Source: a virus
Virus record (IMG/VR): IMGVR_UViG_3300042691_002929
Location: 1-23,412 of that record
DNA length: 23,412 bases
Reading direction: 5' to 3' (one strand)
Position numbers and translations under genes: made by a program. Of the stretch, positions 4,874-12,422 are shown one piece after another. Numbering within the stretch: position 1 is the stretch's first letter; the number at the start of each line of letters is the position of its first letter. The notes below the pieces were generated by a model. The model searched no databases, was not told the DNA's origin, and saw only the letters and a list, made by a program, of their open reading frames with translations.

Positions 4874-7363
4874 ATGAATTACCTAAGACAAAACATCAAC
4901 GTTATTGCCGTCAACGACAAAAAGCAATCGATATTCCCGTGGAAGCGCTATCAATCCGAAATGATAACCGAGGCTGACTTACAAGCACAAATGAACGATC
5001 CGCGGGCGAAAGGTATCGCCGTTATATGTGGCGCAATATCAAGCGGTCTTGAAGTAATAGACATCGACACCAAGTACGAAACTTATCCGTTATGGGATGA
5101 GATTAAAAGTAAGATCCGCGAGGATATTTACTCAAAGCTGCATATCGTCAAAACGCGTTCAAATGGTTATCACCTATATTATCGATGCGAAGAGATTGAA
5201 GGGAATCAGAAACTAGCTCAACGCCCTCCAACAGACGAAGAGTCAAAAGCAAATCCACAGATCAAATCATATTGCATCATCGAAACGCGTGGCGAAGGTG
5301 GGTATGTTGTGGCTCCGCCTTCGGAAGATTATTCAATTGTGCAAGAGGGTATCAATGTAATATCTAGCGACGAACGTCATGAGCTATTTGAGATTATGCG
5401 CTCATTCAACGAAATCATTGAAGAGGTGCCTATTGAGGCGCACAACCGCCCAAGCTCAAAAGAATACGGCCTTTCACCTTTTGATGACTTCAACAAGCGT
5501 TGCGACTTTGTCGACTTGATGGAGCGCAATGGGTGGAAGAAAGTATTACAAGGTGATCTAAGGACTTACTTCCTACGCCCTGGCGGCACGTCTGAGCAAA
5601 GTGGCAACTATCATAAAGAATTAAACTTGTTCACTGTGTTTAGCGTGAACACGCCTTTTCAAGTTCAAAAGGGTTATAAACCTGCCGCCGTTTACACAAT
5701 CCTCGAACACAATGGCGACTTTAAAGCAGCCGCCCGAGCTTTGCTTGATATGGGTTACGGCGAAAAAAAAACGCCAGTCCCTTCTGCGGTATTGAAGGGG
5801 CTGAGCCAACGCAAGAACGAAGGCCTCTCAAACTTGGACTTAGTTAAATATCTTGTCAAAGAACACGATAAAGACATTGACGACGCTCAAAAAATTGTGC
5901 GCGAGTTCGAGCAATCTGGCGGCCCGGTCATTGAAACGTTTTGGGATCGTGATAAAAAGACGGGTGAGCTGCACATAAATAGATACAAGCTGCAAGTGTT
6001 CCTAACAAATGAAGGCGGCTTCAGGCTTTACTTTTATAACAACCAATCCACATCCTATCGCTTGATCAGGTTAAAGGATGGCTTTGTAGAGGAATCGTCA
6101 ACCGAGCAAGTTAAAAAGTTCATTAAAGATTATGTGAACACCCTACCAGACGAGTTCGACGGCGGTAAGAATCCCCAAGACTTGCTCGAGATTGTATATC
6201 GTGGCTCAAATGTACTTTTCTCGGATGCGTTCTTTGAGTTCTTTGAGCGTGCGAATATACAATTTCTAGAAGATACAAAGGATAAGGCATACTTCCCGTT
6301 TCGCAATGGGGTTGTTGAAGTTACAAAAGATAGTATTGAGTTAAAGACTTACGGAGAGCTCAAACGCTACGTTTGGCGTAGCCATGTAATTGATAGGCAT
6401 ATTATAGTTGATCCGTCAATTGATATTAGTCTAGTTCAATACGCCAAGTTTATAGAGCTTATAAGTGGTCAGAACGTTACAAAGAACACTTACGCCATAT
6501 CATTAATAGGCTATCTCTTGCACAAATATAAAGATCCGTCAAGGCCGTTCGCCGTCATTCTAGCCGAAGAGAATGATAATGAAGAGAAAGGCGGTGGAAC
6601 TGGTAAGGGTATATTCATTAAGGCCCTATCGTACATTGTTAACACGATCCGCGTCGATGGAAAGAACTTTAAAATAGATAAGAACTTCGCTTTTCAACGC
6701 GTTGATATTGATACAAAGATAGTCGCCATTGAAGATACACGTAAGAAAGTTGACTTTGAGGGTTTCTATTCCATAATTACAGAGGGTATAACAGTAGAAA
6801 AAAAGAATCAGGACGAGCTATTTATTCCTTATAAAGATAGTCCGAAGATCATGTTTACGACAAATTTCAGCATCCCAACCAACGGAGTTCACGCAAAAAG
6901 GCGTCAAAGGGTGCTTGAATTTGCACCTTATTTTAGCGATAAGCACACGCCAGAGGACGAATTTGGGAACAAATTATTCGACGGATGGAGCGATGACGAG
7001 TGGAATAGGTTTTTTAATTTCATGTTTTTAGCCGTGAATGACTACCTAGAAAACGGATTGACTGAGCTTCCTTTTAGTGAAAATATGGCTAAAAAAATGG
7101 TACGAAATCAATGCGGCGAAGAGTTCCTTGAATGGTTTTTGGATGCTATAAAAGTTGAAGATTGGGTGTCGGTTGAAGCGCTACATAATGAGTTTTTGAC
7201 CATGTACGGAATGGACAAAAAAGACTACTCAAGACGTCGTTTTATGTTCTCAATTAAACGGTCAAGTGAATTGTTGCAAGTGGAACATGTGGAACAAAAA
7301 GGGGCAAAAGAGCGCAATAAAGTTGCAATAAAATTTGTACACAAAGATTGTTTGCCTTTTTAA
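4874..7363 (+). CDS. primase-polymerase / SF3 replicative helicase
   Basis: An 829-residue two-part replication protein. The N-terminal ~180 residues look like a Prim-Pol domain: GIAVICG, then VIDIDTK (acidic pair near residues 62-64), RSNGYHLYY near 100, and ETRGEGGYVVAPPS. A middle region with YFLRPGGTS, NLFTVFS and TPF resembles other phage primases. The C-terminal part is a D5-like SF3 helicase: Walker A GGGTGKG from residue 573, Walker B IVAIED near 615, and sensor MFTTNFSIP near 662. It would prime and unwind phage DNA. The final ~45 codons contain two inverted iteron copies (7280-7296), so the gene end is part of the presumed origin. The modular call is firm; the exact primase boundaries are approximate. 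Confidence 0.9.
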   Translation: MNYLRQNINVIAVNDKKQSIFPWKRYQSEMITEADLQAQMNDPRAKGIAVICGAISSGLEVIDIDTKYETYPLWDEIKSKIREDIYSKLHIVKTRSNGYHLYYRCEEIEGNQKLAQRPPTDEESKANPQIKSYCIIETRGEGGYVVAPPSEDYSIVQEGINVISSDERHELFEIMRSFNEIIEEVPIEAHNRPSSKEYGLSPFDDFNKRCDFVDLMERNGWKKVLQGDLRTYFLRPGGTSEQSGNYHKELNLFTVFSVNTPFQVQKGYKPAAVYTILEHNGDFKAAARALLDMGYGEKKTPVPSAVLKGLSQRKNEGLSNLDLVKYLVKEHDKDIDDAQKIVREFEQSGGPVIETFWDRDKKTGELHINRYKLQVFLTNEGGFRLYFYNNQSTSYRLIRLKDGFVEESSTEQVKKFIKDYVNTLPDEFDGGKNPQDLLEIVYRGSNVLFSDAFFEFFERANIQFLEDTKDKAYFPFRNGVVEVTKDSIELKTYGELKRYVWRSHVIDRHIIVDPSIDISLVQYAKFIELISGQNVTKNTYAISLIGYLLHKYKDPSRPFAVILAEENDNEEKGGGTGKGIFIKALSYIVNTIRVDGKNFKIDKNFAFQRVDIDTKIVAIEDTRKKVDFEGFYSIITEGITVEKKNQDELFIPYKDSPKIMFTTNFSIPTNGVHAKRRQRVLEFAPYFSDKHTPEDEFGNKLFDGWSDDEWNRFFNFMFLAVNDYLENGLTELPFSENMAKKMVRNQCGEEFLEWFLDAIKVEDWVSVEALHNEFLTMYGMDKKDYSRRRFMFSIKRSSELLQVEHVEQKGAKERNKVAIKFVHKDCLPF

Positions 7364-7504
7364 AGTAAGATATTATGAAAATCTTTAATATCAAAGTCAA
7401 AAGTGTTCCACTTGTTCCACTTGTGTTCCACTTAAAAATGCTCAAGTGGAACACGCAATAAAATGATTATCAACTACTTAAAACCCTTGTTCCACTTGTT
7501 CCAC
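7280..7504 (+). repeat. eight TGTTCCAC iterons, candidate replication origin
   Basis: The 8-mer TGTTCCAC occurs exactly at 7404-7411, 7413-7420, 7424-7431, 7488-7495 and 7497-7504, and its reverse complement GTGGAACA at 7280-7287, 7289-7296 and 7446-7453. Neighbouring copies are 9 or 11 bases apart, near one helical turn. GTGTTCCACTT (7423-7433) and AAGTGGAACAC (7444-7454) form a perfect 11-bp stem with a 10-base loop. An AT-rich stretch (7505-7560) follows. Outside this cluster I saw only one exact copy, at 10985-10992. The repeat shares TCCAC with the DnaA box TTATCCACA. Lying between a primase-helicase gene and a DnaA domain-IV gene, it is a good candidate origin and regulator site. Confidence 0.75.
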
Positions 7505-7521
7505 TTATTTTTATATATTTG
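7496..7521 (+). promoter_or_regulatory. Bacteroidetes-type promoter for the DnaA-like gene
   Basis: TATATTTG at 7514-7521 fits the Bacteroidetes -7 consensus TAnnTTTG exactly. Fifteen bases upstream is TTG (7496-7498) as a partial TTTG -33 element, and this TTG lies at the junction of the last two iterons. Transcription would begin a few bases after 7521 and give a leader of about 55-60 bases, purine-rich, before the ATG at 7586. GGGGAGG at about 7561-7567 looks like a Shine-Dalgarno sequence but is too far from the ATG to serve it. The overlap with iterons suggests that the iteron-binding protein could control this promoter. Confidence 0.5.
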
Positions 7522-7585
7522 GTTAACACTAGTAAAAAGAGAGAGAAAAAAGAGAGTGTAGGGGAGGTAAAAACAAACGAAACAA

Positions 7586-7981
7586 ATGGAACTTAAAAAA
7601 ATCTTATCAGCGGTTAGCGAAATTACAGATGTAGAAAAATCAAAAATCCAAGGCACCGACCGATTCAAAAAAACGATGGCGGCGCGGCACTTGTTTTGCT
7701 ACTTTGCTCGGACTAAAACAAACGCAACTTTATTACAAATTGGGAACATGTTAAACAGACATCATTCAACTGTGATTAACTCCCTTCAGTTAATTTCGGA
7801 CATGATCGATATTGGCGACGAGGACACTAAAAACAGTATACAAAAAATAGACGACTATATTAAACACAAATATCAACAAGATATTATTTTGAAAATAATT
7901 CTGCCATTTGATGTTGATATTGAAAAAGTCAATATATTTTTGAAAAACGAAGCAAAAGCTAAATGTGTAGAGAAGCTATAA
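7586..7981 (+). CDS. stand-alone DnaA domain IV-like DNA-binding protein
   Basis: A 131-residue protein whose first ~95 residues match the DNA-binding domain IV of the bacterial initiator DnaA: a first helix with VSEITDVEKSKIQG, the block AARHLFCYFARTK, then LLQIGNMLNRHHSTVINSL. RHHSTV at residues 58-63 takes the place of the GGRDHSTV signature that reads the DnaA box in the major groove. The DnaA N-terminal interaction domain and AAA+ ATPase are absent, so it can bind DNA but not act as a full initiator. A ~30-residue C-terminal tail has no recognisable motif. Its own promoter region contains the iteron cluster, so it probably binds these repeats as origin-binding protein, autoregulator or both. 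Its end overlaps the sigma-like gene by 19 bases. Confidence 0.85.
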   Translation: MELKKILSAVSEITDVEKSKIQGTDRFKKTMAARHLFCYFARTKTNATLLQIGNMLNRHHSTVINSLQLISDMIDIGDEDTKNSIQKIDDYIKHKYQQDIILKIILPFDVDIEKVNIFLKNEAKAKCVEKL

Positions 7982-8478
7982 CTCAAGTTTATTTGTCGCC
8001 CCAGGTGGATGCCCTTATCAAGAGTGTACGTCCTGAGCATTTACAAGACGATTTAAGGCAGGAAATGGCTTTAGCCTTACTTTCTATTGACTGCAAAAAG
8101 ATAAGTGAAATTTGGGCCTCTAATGGCCTTATAGGGTATGCCATAAAAATCATAACGAATATGGCGTTTAGTTCGACATCGCCTTTTTATAAAAAATTCC
8201 GCAAAAAAGAGTACGATAATGCTATCCAATACCTTCGTAGTTTAGTCATATTACCTGAACTTGACATTAAACTGGCCCATATTGCCGACAACCGCCTCAA
8301 GCAAAAGTATCAAGAGGATGAACTTCAAGCTCACGAATCGATACTTTTTACAAAATATGTTGAACTTAGGTCATGTAAAAAGGTGGCCGACTTTTATAAC
8401 ATCCCAGAAAAACACGTTAAAGACGTGATTAAGAAAACTAAAAAAGAATTGAAACAATTATGTATATCACAATTTTAG
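7963..8478 (+). CDS. RNA polymerase sigma factor-like protein
   Basis: A 171-residue protein resembling small sigma-70/ECF-like proteins of Bacteroidetes phages. The N-terminal half has HLQDDLRQEMALALL, similar to the start of sigma region 2, followed by GYAIKIITNMAFSSTSPFYKKFRKK, the usual position of -10 recognition. The C-terminal part, KKVADFYNIPEKHVKDVIKK, is a helix-turn-helix like region 4, which would recognise a -35-type element. It overlaps the DnaA-like gene by 19 bases, so the two are likely made together, linking replication with a later transcription programme. A plain helix-turn-helix regulator is the alternative. The similarity is at the level of the family pattern only. Confidence 0.65.
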   Translation: MCREAITQVYLSPQVDALIKSVRPEHLQDDLRQEMALALLSIDCKKISEIWASNGLIGYAIKIITNMAFSSTSPFYKKFRKKEYDNAIQYLRSLVILPELDIKLAHIADNRLKQKYQEDELQAHESILFTKYVELRSCKKVADFYNIPEKHVKDVIKKTKKELKQLCISQF

Positions 8479-8699
8479 CAGCGTTCCTGACGGCTTACTA
8501 CTTTGTAAAAGTGGCCAAAATCGTTTACGTTATAAAAAAGGTATGGGGCATCCCGCACGAAAAAAGGATCAAGCCTTTCGACTGTGTAACGTGTTTAAGC
8601 GTATGGCTTGCGGTTGCTTTGTGGTTCATGCCGATAGGCGTGAATCAATTTTTAACAATCATTTTCGCGGCCGGGTTTATTGGCCATAAAATTAAATAA
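8460..8699 (+). CDS. small membrane protein with CxxC motif
   Basis: A 79-residue protein with two hydrophobic segments, residues about 2-27 and 46-74, separated by a basic, polar turn WGIPHEKRIKPFDCVTC. The Cys pair at 42 and 45 lies at the start of the second membrane segment. The KPFxCxxCxSxW pattern is one I recall from small uncharacterised membrane proteins in Bacteroidetes phages. Two-span topology and size would allow a holin-like role, but no endolysin lies beside it, and the early-gene position argues against lysis. It overlaps the sigma-like gene by 19 bases. Confidence 0.6.
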   Translation: MYITILAAFLTAYYFVKVAKIVYVIKKVWGIPHEKRIKPFDCVTCLSVWLAVALWFMPIGVNQFLTIIFAAGFIGHKIK

Positions 8700-8700
8700 C

Positions 8701-8937
8701 ATGGAACCGATCATTTTACCGATACTGATCCACACGGATAGCACAATGCTCTTAAAGAATTTGGGCGCAGACTTTAGATGGGAGGATTTAGTGGAGAGCG
8801 AGTTCTGTTTTTTTAAGATTGATTTCGCTTGTCGAAGTATAAAAGACGGGAGGGAATATGTTGAGATCAATGTGGGCCAAAATAGTTTTATCGCCAATGT
8901 AACATTTGACGAATTTATAAACGCTATCAATGAGTGA
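8701..8937 (+). CDS. 78-residue protein of unknown function
   Basis: The protein starts MEPIILPILIHTDST at the ATG at 8701, one base after the upstream stop; an in-frame ATG at 8680 would lie inside the membrane-protein gene. It is of mixed alpha/beta character with FRWEDLVESEFCFFKIDFAC and a C-terminal TFDEFINAINE. No known domain, signal or membrane segment is visible. It overlaps the glycosyltransferase start by 8 bases. I do not recognise it; it is accepted as a gene because of its coupling and normal composition. Confidence 0.55.
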   Translation: MEPIILPILIHTDSTMLLKNLGADFRWEDLVESEFCFFKIDFACRSIKDGREYVEINVGQNSFIANVTFDEFINAINE

Positions 8938-9943
8938 GATAATCCAAGTACTAGGTTTAACGCAAAAAGAAAGCGGGTGCGGATGGCATCGGGTTTTGTT
9001 GCCTCTTGCGTTCATGCCTGATTCATACAACCACATTTGTAATGTTGTTACCGAGGATATACTCAAAGAGCGTGATTTCAAGATTGTGCTTTACAATCGG
9101 TTCAGTATGTACGATAATGAATGGGATAAAACGAAGGCGGACGGCTTAAAGGTTGTCATGGATTTAGACGACGACTGGGATTTGCCGTACAATCACCCGA
9201 TTCATCATGTGTACGCTGCGCACCGCGAAAGGGTGATAAATAACATCAAGCACGCCGACATGGTTACGTGTACGAATGAGAGGCTTGCTAATAAGATTAA
9301 AAAATATCATAAAAACGTAGTAATACTACCCAATTGCATTCCACTCGGCGAGCATCAATACACGGAGCATCGTGAGGCGAGTGATAAGGTCAGGATATTT
9401 TGGGCGGGAGGATCAACGCACATGGACGACTTGCGTATTATATCGAATCCGATTAAGAGGCTTAACATCTATGACAATATCGAAATGGTCATTGGCGGAT
9501 ATACCGATACCGACGAGATCAGCAAAACGTACTGGGATAACATGGTGCATCTGTTTACGAATGGATCAAAGCTACCGCACCGCAAATTACCAGGCACGCT
9601 CCCGAATGACTATATGAAGCATTATGAACACGCTGACATTATGCTCATACCATTGGAATCAAGCGAATGGCACGCTTGTAAATCGAATCTCAAGATACTA
9701 GAGGCTGCATCAAAGCGAATACCTTGTATCGTTAGCCATGTGGAACCGTACTCAATGGATGCGGACGCTCCGGTGCTATTCGTTAAAAAGCAATCAGATT
9801 GGTTCAATCATTTGAAATATTTAATCAACAACCCATCCATACGGGAAAGTATGGGGAATGAACTTTATGAATGGGCGAAAACGAAATATAACTATAAAGA
9901 AATCGGCAAAGCCAGAAGAGAAGCCTTTGGCTCCATTATTTGA
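8930..9943 (+). CDS. GT-B family glycosyltransferase
   Basis: A 337-residue glycosyltransferase of the GT4/GT1 type. The N-terminal half opens with ESGCGWHRVLLPL, the position of the usual G-x-x-YR-x3-P loop of phage-encoded GTs, and carries DLDDDW at residues 78-83 and a linker TNERLANKIKK. The C-terminal half starts with VRIFWAGG and contains ADIMLIPLESS and KSNLKILEAASKRIPCIVS (about residue 248 on), which resembles the nucleotide-sugar-binding E-x7-E region. It has no membrane anchor, so it acts in the cytoplasm. The substrate could be phage DNA bases, a structural protein or host surface sugars; the sequence does not decide. It lies between the early block and the terminase genes. Confidence 0.8.
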   Translation: MSEIIQVLGLTQKESGCGWHRVLLPLAFMPDSYNHICNVVTEDILKERDFKIVLYNRFSMYDNEWDKTKADGLKVVMDLDDDWDLPYNHPIHHVYAAHRERVINNIKHADMVTCTNERLANKIKKYHKNVVILPNCIPLGEHQYTEHREASDKVRIFWAGGSTHMDDLRIISNPIKRLNIYDNIEMVIGGYTDTDEISKTYWDNMVHLFTNGSKLPHRKLPGTLPNDYMKHYEHADIMLIPLESSEWHACKSNLKILEAASKRIPCIVSHVEPYSMDADAPVLFVKKQSDWFNHLKYLINNPSIRESMGNELYEWAKTKYNYKEIGKARREAFGSII

Positions 9944-10166
9944 GGAGCCTGAGCATATTAAAACGCTGAAAAAGTACCGGCCACATTATGACTTGTTCAT
10001 AAAAACGGGCGAGCTTGTCAACTTCAACCATGACATACAAAACGAGCTTTTGCAAGTTATGAGGCTTAAAGATCCGATTTATGACTACAACCGGAGGTGT
10101 GATGCGTGCGTATGCGAGTTCCTCGTTTTGGTTTATAGGCAATATAAAGCTGAATTAGGCCTCTAA
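9858..10166 (+). CDS. unknown protein preceding the small terminase
   Basis: A frame of up to 102 residues. Both ATGs (9858 and 9867) lie inside the glycosyltransferase gene, giving an overlap of up to 86 bases; a TTG at 9927 is a shorter alternative. The body, LFEEPEHIKTLKKYRPHYDL, then DIQNELLQVMRLKDPIYDYN and RRCDACVCEFLVLVYRQY, is helical with a Cys-x-x-Cys-x-Cys cluster. Its position just before the terminase genes is one where small packaging-related hypothetical proteins often occur, but I do not recognise a domain. The body of the gene is credible; the start is uncertain. Confidence 0.55.
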   Translation: MNFMNGRKRNITIKKSAKPEEKPLAPLFEEPEHIKTLKKYRPHYDLFIKTGELVNFNHDIQNELLQVMRLKDPIYDYNRRCDACVCEFLVLVYRQYKAELGL

Positions 10167-10183
10167 ATTTTATATATATAGGT

Positions 10184-10609
10184 ATGATAAGGGAACAAAA
10201 AACAAATAAATTTATGGATGTAGATAAAGATAAATACTACCAATTGGTTGACGCATACTGCGACTATTGTATCAATAGCACAAAAGAGGTAGCGACGGGA
10301 TCGGGTAAGATTGTAGAGGTACGTGAGAGGCATTTGCCCACTACTAACTATTTTTTATACCATTGGTTGAGGCGTCATCATTTTGATTTTTACTCACGTA
10401 TGGGAGTTTGGAAGGTTAAGCAAGATCCAACGCATCCTTATCATGCTATGATTATGGAAACGGACGACAAGTTCAAAGCACTTGCCACTGATATTGTCGC
10501 CAATGAGGGTAAGGGTATTTTCTATGCTAAGAACGCCTTAGGCATGACTGATAGGGCGCAGACAGAAAATACAAACATCGACACGATTACAATAAAGTAT
10601 GAATCTTGA
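10184..10609 (+). CDS. terminase small subunit (probable)
   Basis: A 141-residue, mainly helical protein immediately upstream of the large terminase gene, which it overlaps by 11 bases. It has an N-terminal helical part with YYQLVDAYCDYC, then a segment that looks like a DNA-binding helix-turn-helix, LPTTNYFLYHWLRRHHFDF, then DDKFKALATDIVANEGKG and a C-terminal GMTDRAQTEN. The last part recalls the C-terminus of known small terminase subunits. The protein would recognise the phage packaging site and recruit the large subunit. Domain evidence is moderate; position gives most of the support. A TTTTATATATATA leader lies directly before the start. Confidence 0.65.
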   Translation: MIREQKTNKFMDVDKDKYYQLVDAYCDYCINSTKEVATGSGKIVEVRERHLPTTNYFLYHWLRRHHFDFYSRMGVWKVKQDPTHPYHAMIMETDDKFKALATDIVANEGKGIFYAKNALGMTDRAQTENTNIDTITIKYES

Positions 10610-11765
10610 GATTAAGCTACCTAAGCCACATGAAAAGCAGTTAGAAGTAATTAAGTCAGATTCCCGCTTTCGGGTTATGATGGCTGGGCGTAGGTTCGGG
10701 AAGTCGGTGATTAGTCAAAACATAGCGATTGAGAGCGCGTTAAAGCGTCAATACGTTGCGTATATCACGCCTACTTACCAATTGGGTAAGATGTTTTTTA
10801 AAGAGATATGCAAGCAATTGCCCGACAAGGTGTACAAAAAGAACGAATCGGACTTGTATATCAACTTTGTAACCGGTGGGAATATCCGCTTTTATACGGG
10901 TGAGCGTTTGGATGCTATGCGTGGTACAAAGTACCATTTAGTAATAATTGACGAGGCTAGCTACATTGCAAACCTTGAGGATGGGTGGAACAATTCAATA
11001 AGGCCAACGCTTACGGACTATAAAGGTAAGGCGATATTCCTAAGCACGCCGAGGGGTAAGAACTACTTTTATAGCTTGTTCATGCGGGGGGGCGAGCCAT
11101 CGTGGCAATCATTTAAGTTCACTACTTACGACAATCCGCATATTGATCCAACGGAGGTTGACGAAGCACGGGCGCAATTGCCAAGCGTAGTGTTCGAGCA
11201 AGAGTACCTAGCGAATCCGATGGAAAACGCAGCCAACCCGTTTGGTAGCGAATTTATCATAGCTTGCACACGGGAAACAAAAGGTGTGGCGGCATATTAT
11301 GGGATAGACTTAGCTAAGTCTGTGGACTGGACTGTGATAATTGGAATGGATAAGATGGGCAATGTGGTTCACTTCGAGCGGTTTCAAAAGGACTGGATGC
11401 AGACAAAAGAGGCAATCTTGAGGCTACCTAAAAACTTGCCGGTTGTTATTGATAGCACGGGCGTAGGGGATGCCATTGTCGAAGAGTTACAAAAAAAGTT
11501 TAGCAATATGCACGGGTTCAAGTTCACATCCGTAAGCAAGCAGCAACTTTTGGAGGCGTTGTCTAGTTCAATTCAAACAAAGTCAATATCTTACCCTGAC
11601 GGACCGATCAGGCAAGAGCTTGAGATATTTGAGTATAAGTTCACGCCTACGGGTGTGAGGTACTCGGCGCCCGATGGGTTCCATGATGACTGTGTAATAG
11701 CCTTAGCCTTAGCCAATAAGTGCCGACTTGATCATAAGGCAGTGGGTAAGTACCACGTAATCTAA
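10599..11765 (+). CDS. terL: terminase large subunit
   Basis: A 388-residue packaging motor with ATPase and nuclease halves. Walker A is AGRRFGKS at residues 29-36, Walker B VIIDEAS near 115-121, and the coupling motif FLSTPRGK follows. The nuclease, which has an RNase H-like fold, shows its acidic residues in GIDLAKSVDWT near 236, IDSTGVGD near 285 and DGFHDDCV near 359. The length is on the short side but all catalytic blocks are present. It drives DNA into the prohead through the portal and cuts concatemers. One isolated iteron-like GTGGAACA lies inside it (10985-10992), probably by chance. Confidence 0.95.
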   Translation: MNLEIKLPKPHEKQLEVIKSDSRFRVMMAGRRFGKSVISQNIAIESALKRQYVAYITPTYQLGKMFFKEICKQLPDKVYKKNESDLYINFVTGGNIRFYTGERLDAMRGTKYHLVIIDEASYIANLEDGWNNSIRPTLTDYKGKAIFLSTPRGKNYFYSLFMRGGEPSWQSFKFTTYDNPHIDPTEVDEARAQLPSVVFEQEYLANPMENAANPFGSEFIIACTRETKGVAAYYGIDLAKSVDWTVIIGMDKMGNVVHFERFQKDWMQTKEAILRLPKNLPVVIDSTGVGDAIVEELQKKFSNMHGFKFTSVSKQQLLEALSSSIQTKSISYPDGPIRQELEIFEYKFTPTGVRYSAPDGFHDDCVIALALANKCRLDHKAVGKYHVI

Positions 11766-11780
11766 AAACTATATTTATAA

Positions 11781-12422
11781 ATGATGAAGCTCACAATTGA
11801 CAAATTTCAAAGATTGCAAGCTATCGCCTCGATTGAAACGGAGGAGATCGAGAAGGCGAGCCGCCTTGTTCAGGTGTTATTGGACAAATCGGCCGAAGAG
11901 ATTGACGAGATGCACATTAAGGACTTCAACCTATTGTGCGAAAAGTTAAAGGCTATTTTTGATATAAAGGTAGATGCAGCGACAATGAGCAAGCCTCAAA
12001 GCGTGATCAAGGCTAACGGCAAAAGGTATCATTTGAATTATGAGATAAAAAAGCCGTTTAATACGGGTAGGTACATTGAGGTATTGACATTTAGTAAAGA
12101 GGATCCTATTGCAAATATGCACAATATTTTAGCATCAATTTGTACGCCGATGAAGTGGAGCTGGAGAAAGTTAGGATATATTAAAGAAAATTATGATGTG
12201 TTGGAACATGAAACCTACGCGAATGATTTAAAGCAAGCGGATTTCAGACATGGGTATCATGCAATGGTTTTTTTTTATTCGCTCTTAACCAATTTAACGG
12301 GGAGTTCAAATCCCTCTTTGGAATTGGAGATAGCGCGGAGGATGGGGAAGTCAAAAAAAGCAAAACAATTGAAGAGCATTTTTCAGACGCCTTCGGTTGG
12401 GTTTACAACGCAAAGCAAGTGA
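11781..12422 (+). CDS. tail assembly chaperone, zero-frame product
   Basis: A 213-residue protein starting MMKLTIDKFQ (the ATG at 11784 is equally possible). The N-terminal half is acidic and helical (EEIEKASRLVQVLLD, EEIDEMHIKDF), and the middle reads DPIANMHNILASICTPM. Its position after the terminase and upstream of the tape measure gene, and its overlap with a -1 frame extension, fit a tail assembly chaperone of the lambda G/GT type. The zero-frame end after about 12276 is rich in Ser, Thr and Lys (LTGSSNPSLELEI, KSIFQTPSVG) and looks less protein-like than the -1 frame over the same bases. The chaperone call comes from context and frameshift layout, not from a recognised domain. Confidence 0.6.
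   Translation: MMKLTIDKFQRLQAIASIETEEIEKASRLVQVLLDKSAEEIDEMHIKDFNLLCEKLKAIFDIKVDAATMSKPQSVIKANGKRYHLNYEIKKPFNTGRYIEVLTFSKEDPIANMHNILASICTPMKWSWRKLGYIKENYDVLEHETYANDLKQADFRHGYHAMVFFYSLLTNLTGSSNPSLELEIARRMGKSKKAKQLKSIFQTPSVGFTTQSK
12268..12359 (+). promoter_or_regulatory. two candidate -1 frameshift sites
   Basis: Two homopolymer runs in the chaperone gene are correctly phased for -1 slippage. A run of nine T (12268-12276) contains T TTT TTT at 12269-12275 in the zero frame, and a run of seven A at 12353-12359 reads as A AAA AAA followed by G. Slipping at either site leads into the same frame, open from 12227 to its stop at 12557-12559. The A-run is the more classical phage slip site; the T-run better explains where natural-looking protein sequence changes frame. 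Confidence 0.55.

Noticed and set aside
7404-7504. CRISPR-like array
   Set aside because: The repeat is only 8-9 bases, in both orientations and without unique spacers of constant length, so iterons fit better.
7375-7561. Two tiny frames, 28 residues (7375-7461) and 32 residues (7463-7561)
   Set aside because: They are repetitive translations of the iterons (VPLVPL, LFHLFHLF) with no coupling to a gene; the iteron role explains the sequence.
10985-10992. Ninth iteron copy inside the large terminase gene
   Set aside because: It is a single 8-mer far from the cluster, without neighbours, and expected by chance at this length.
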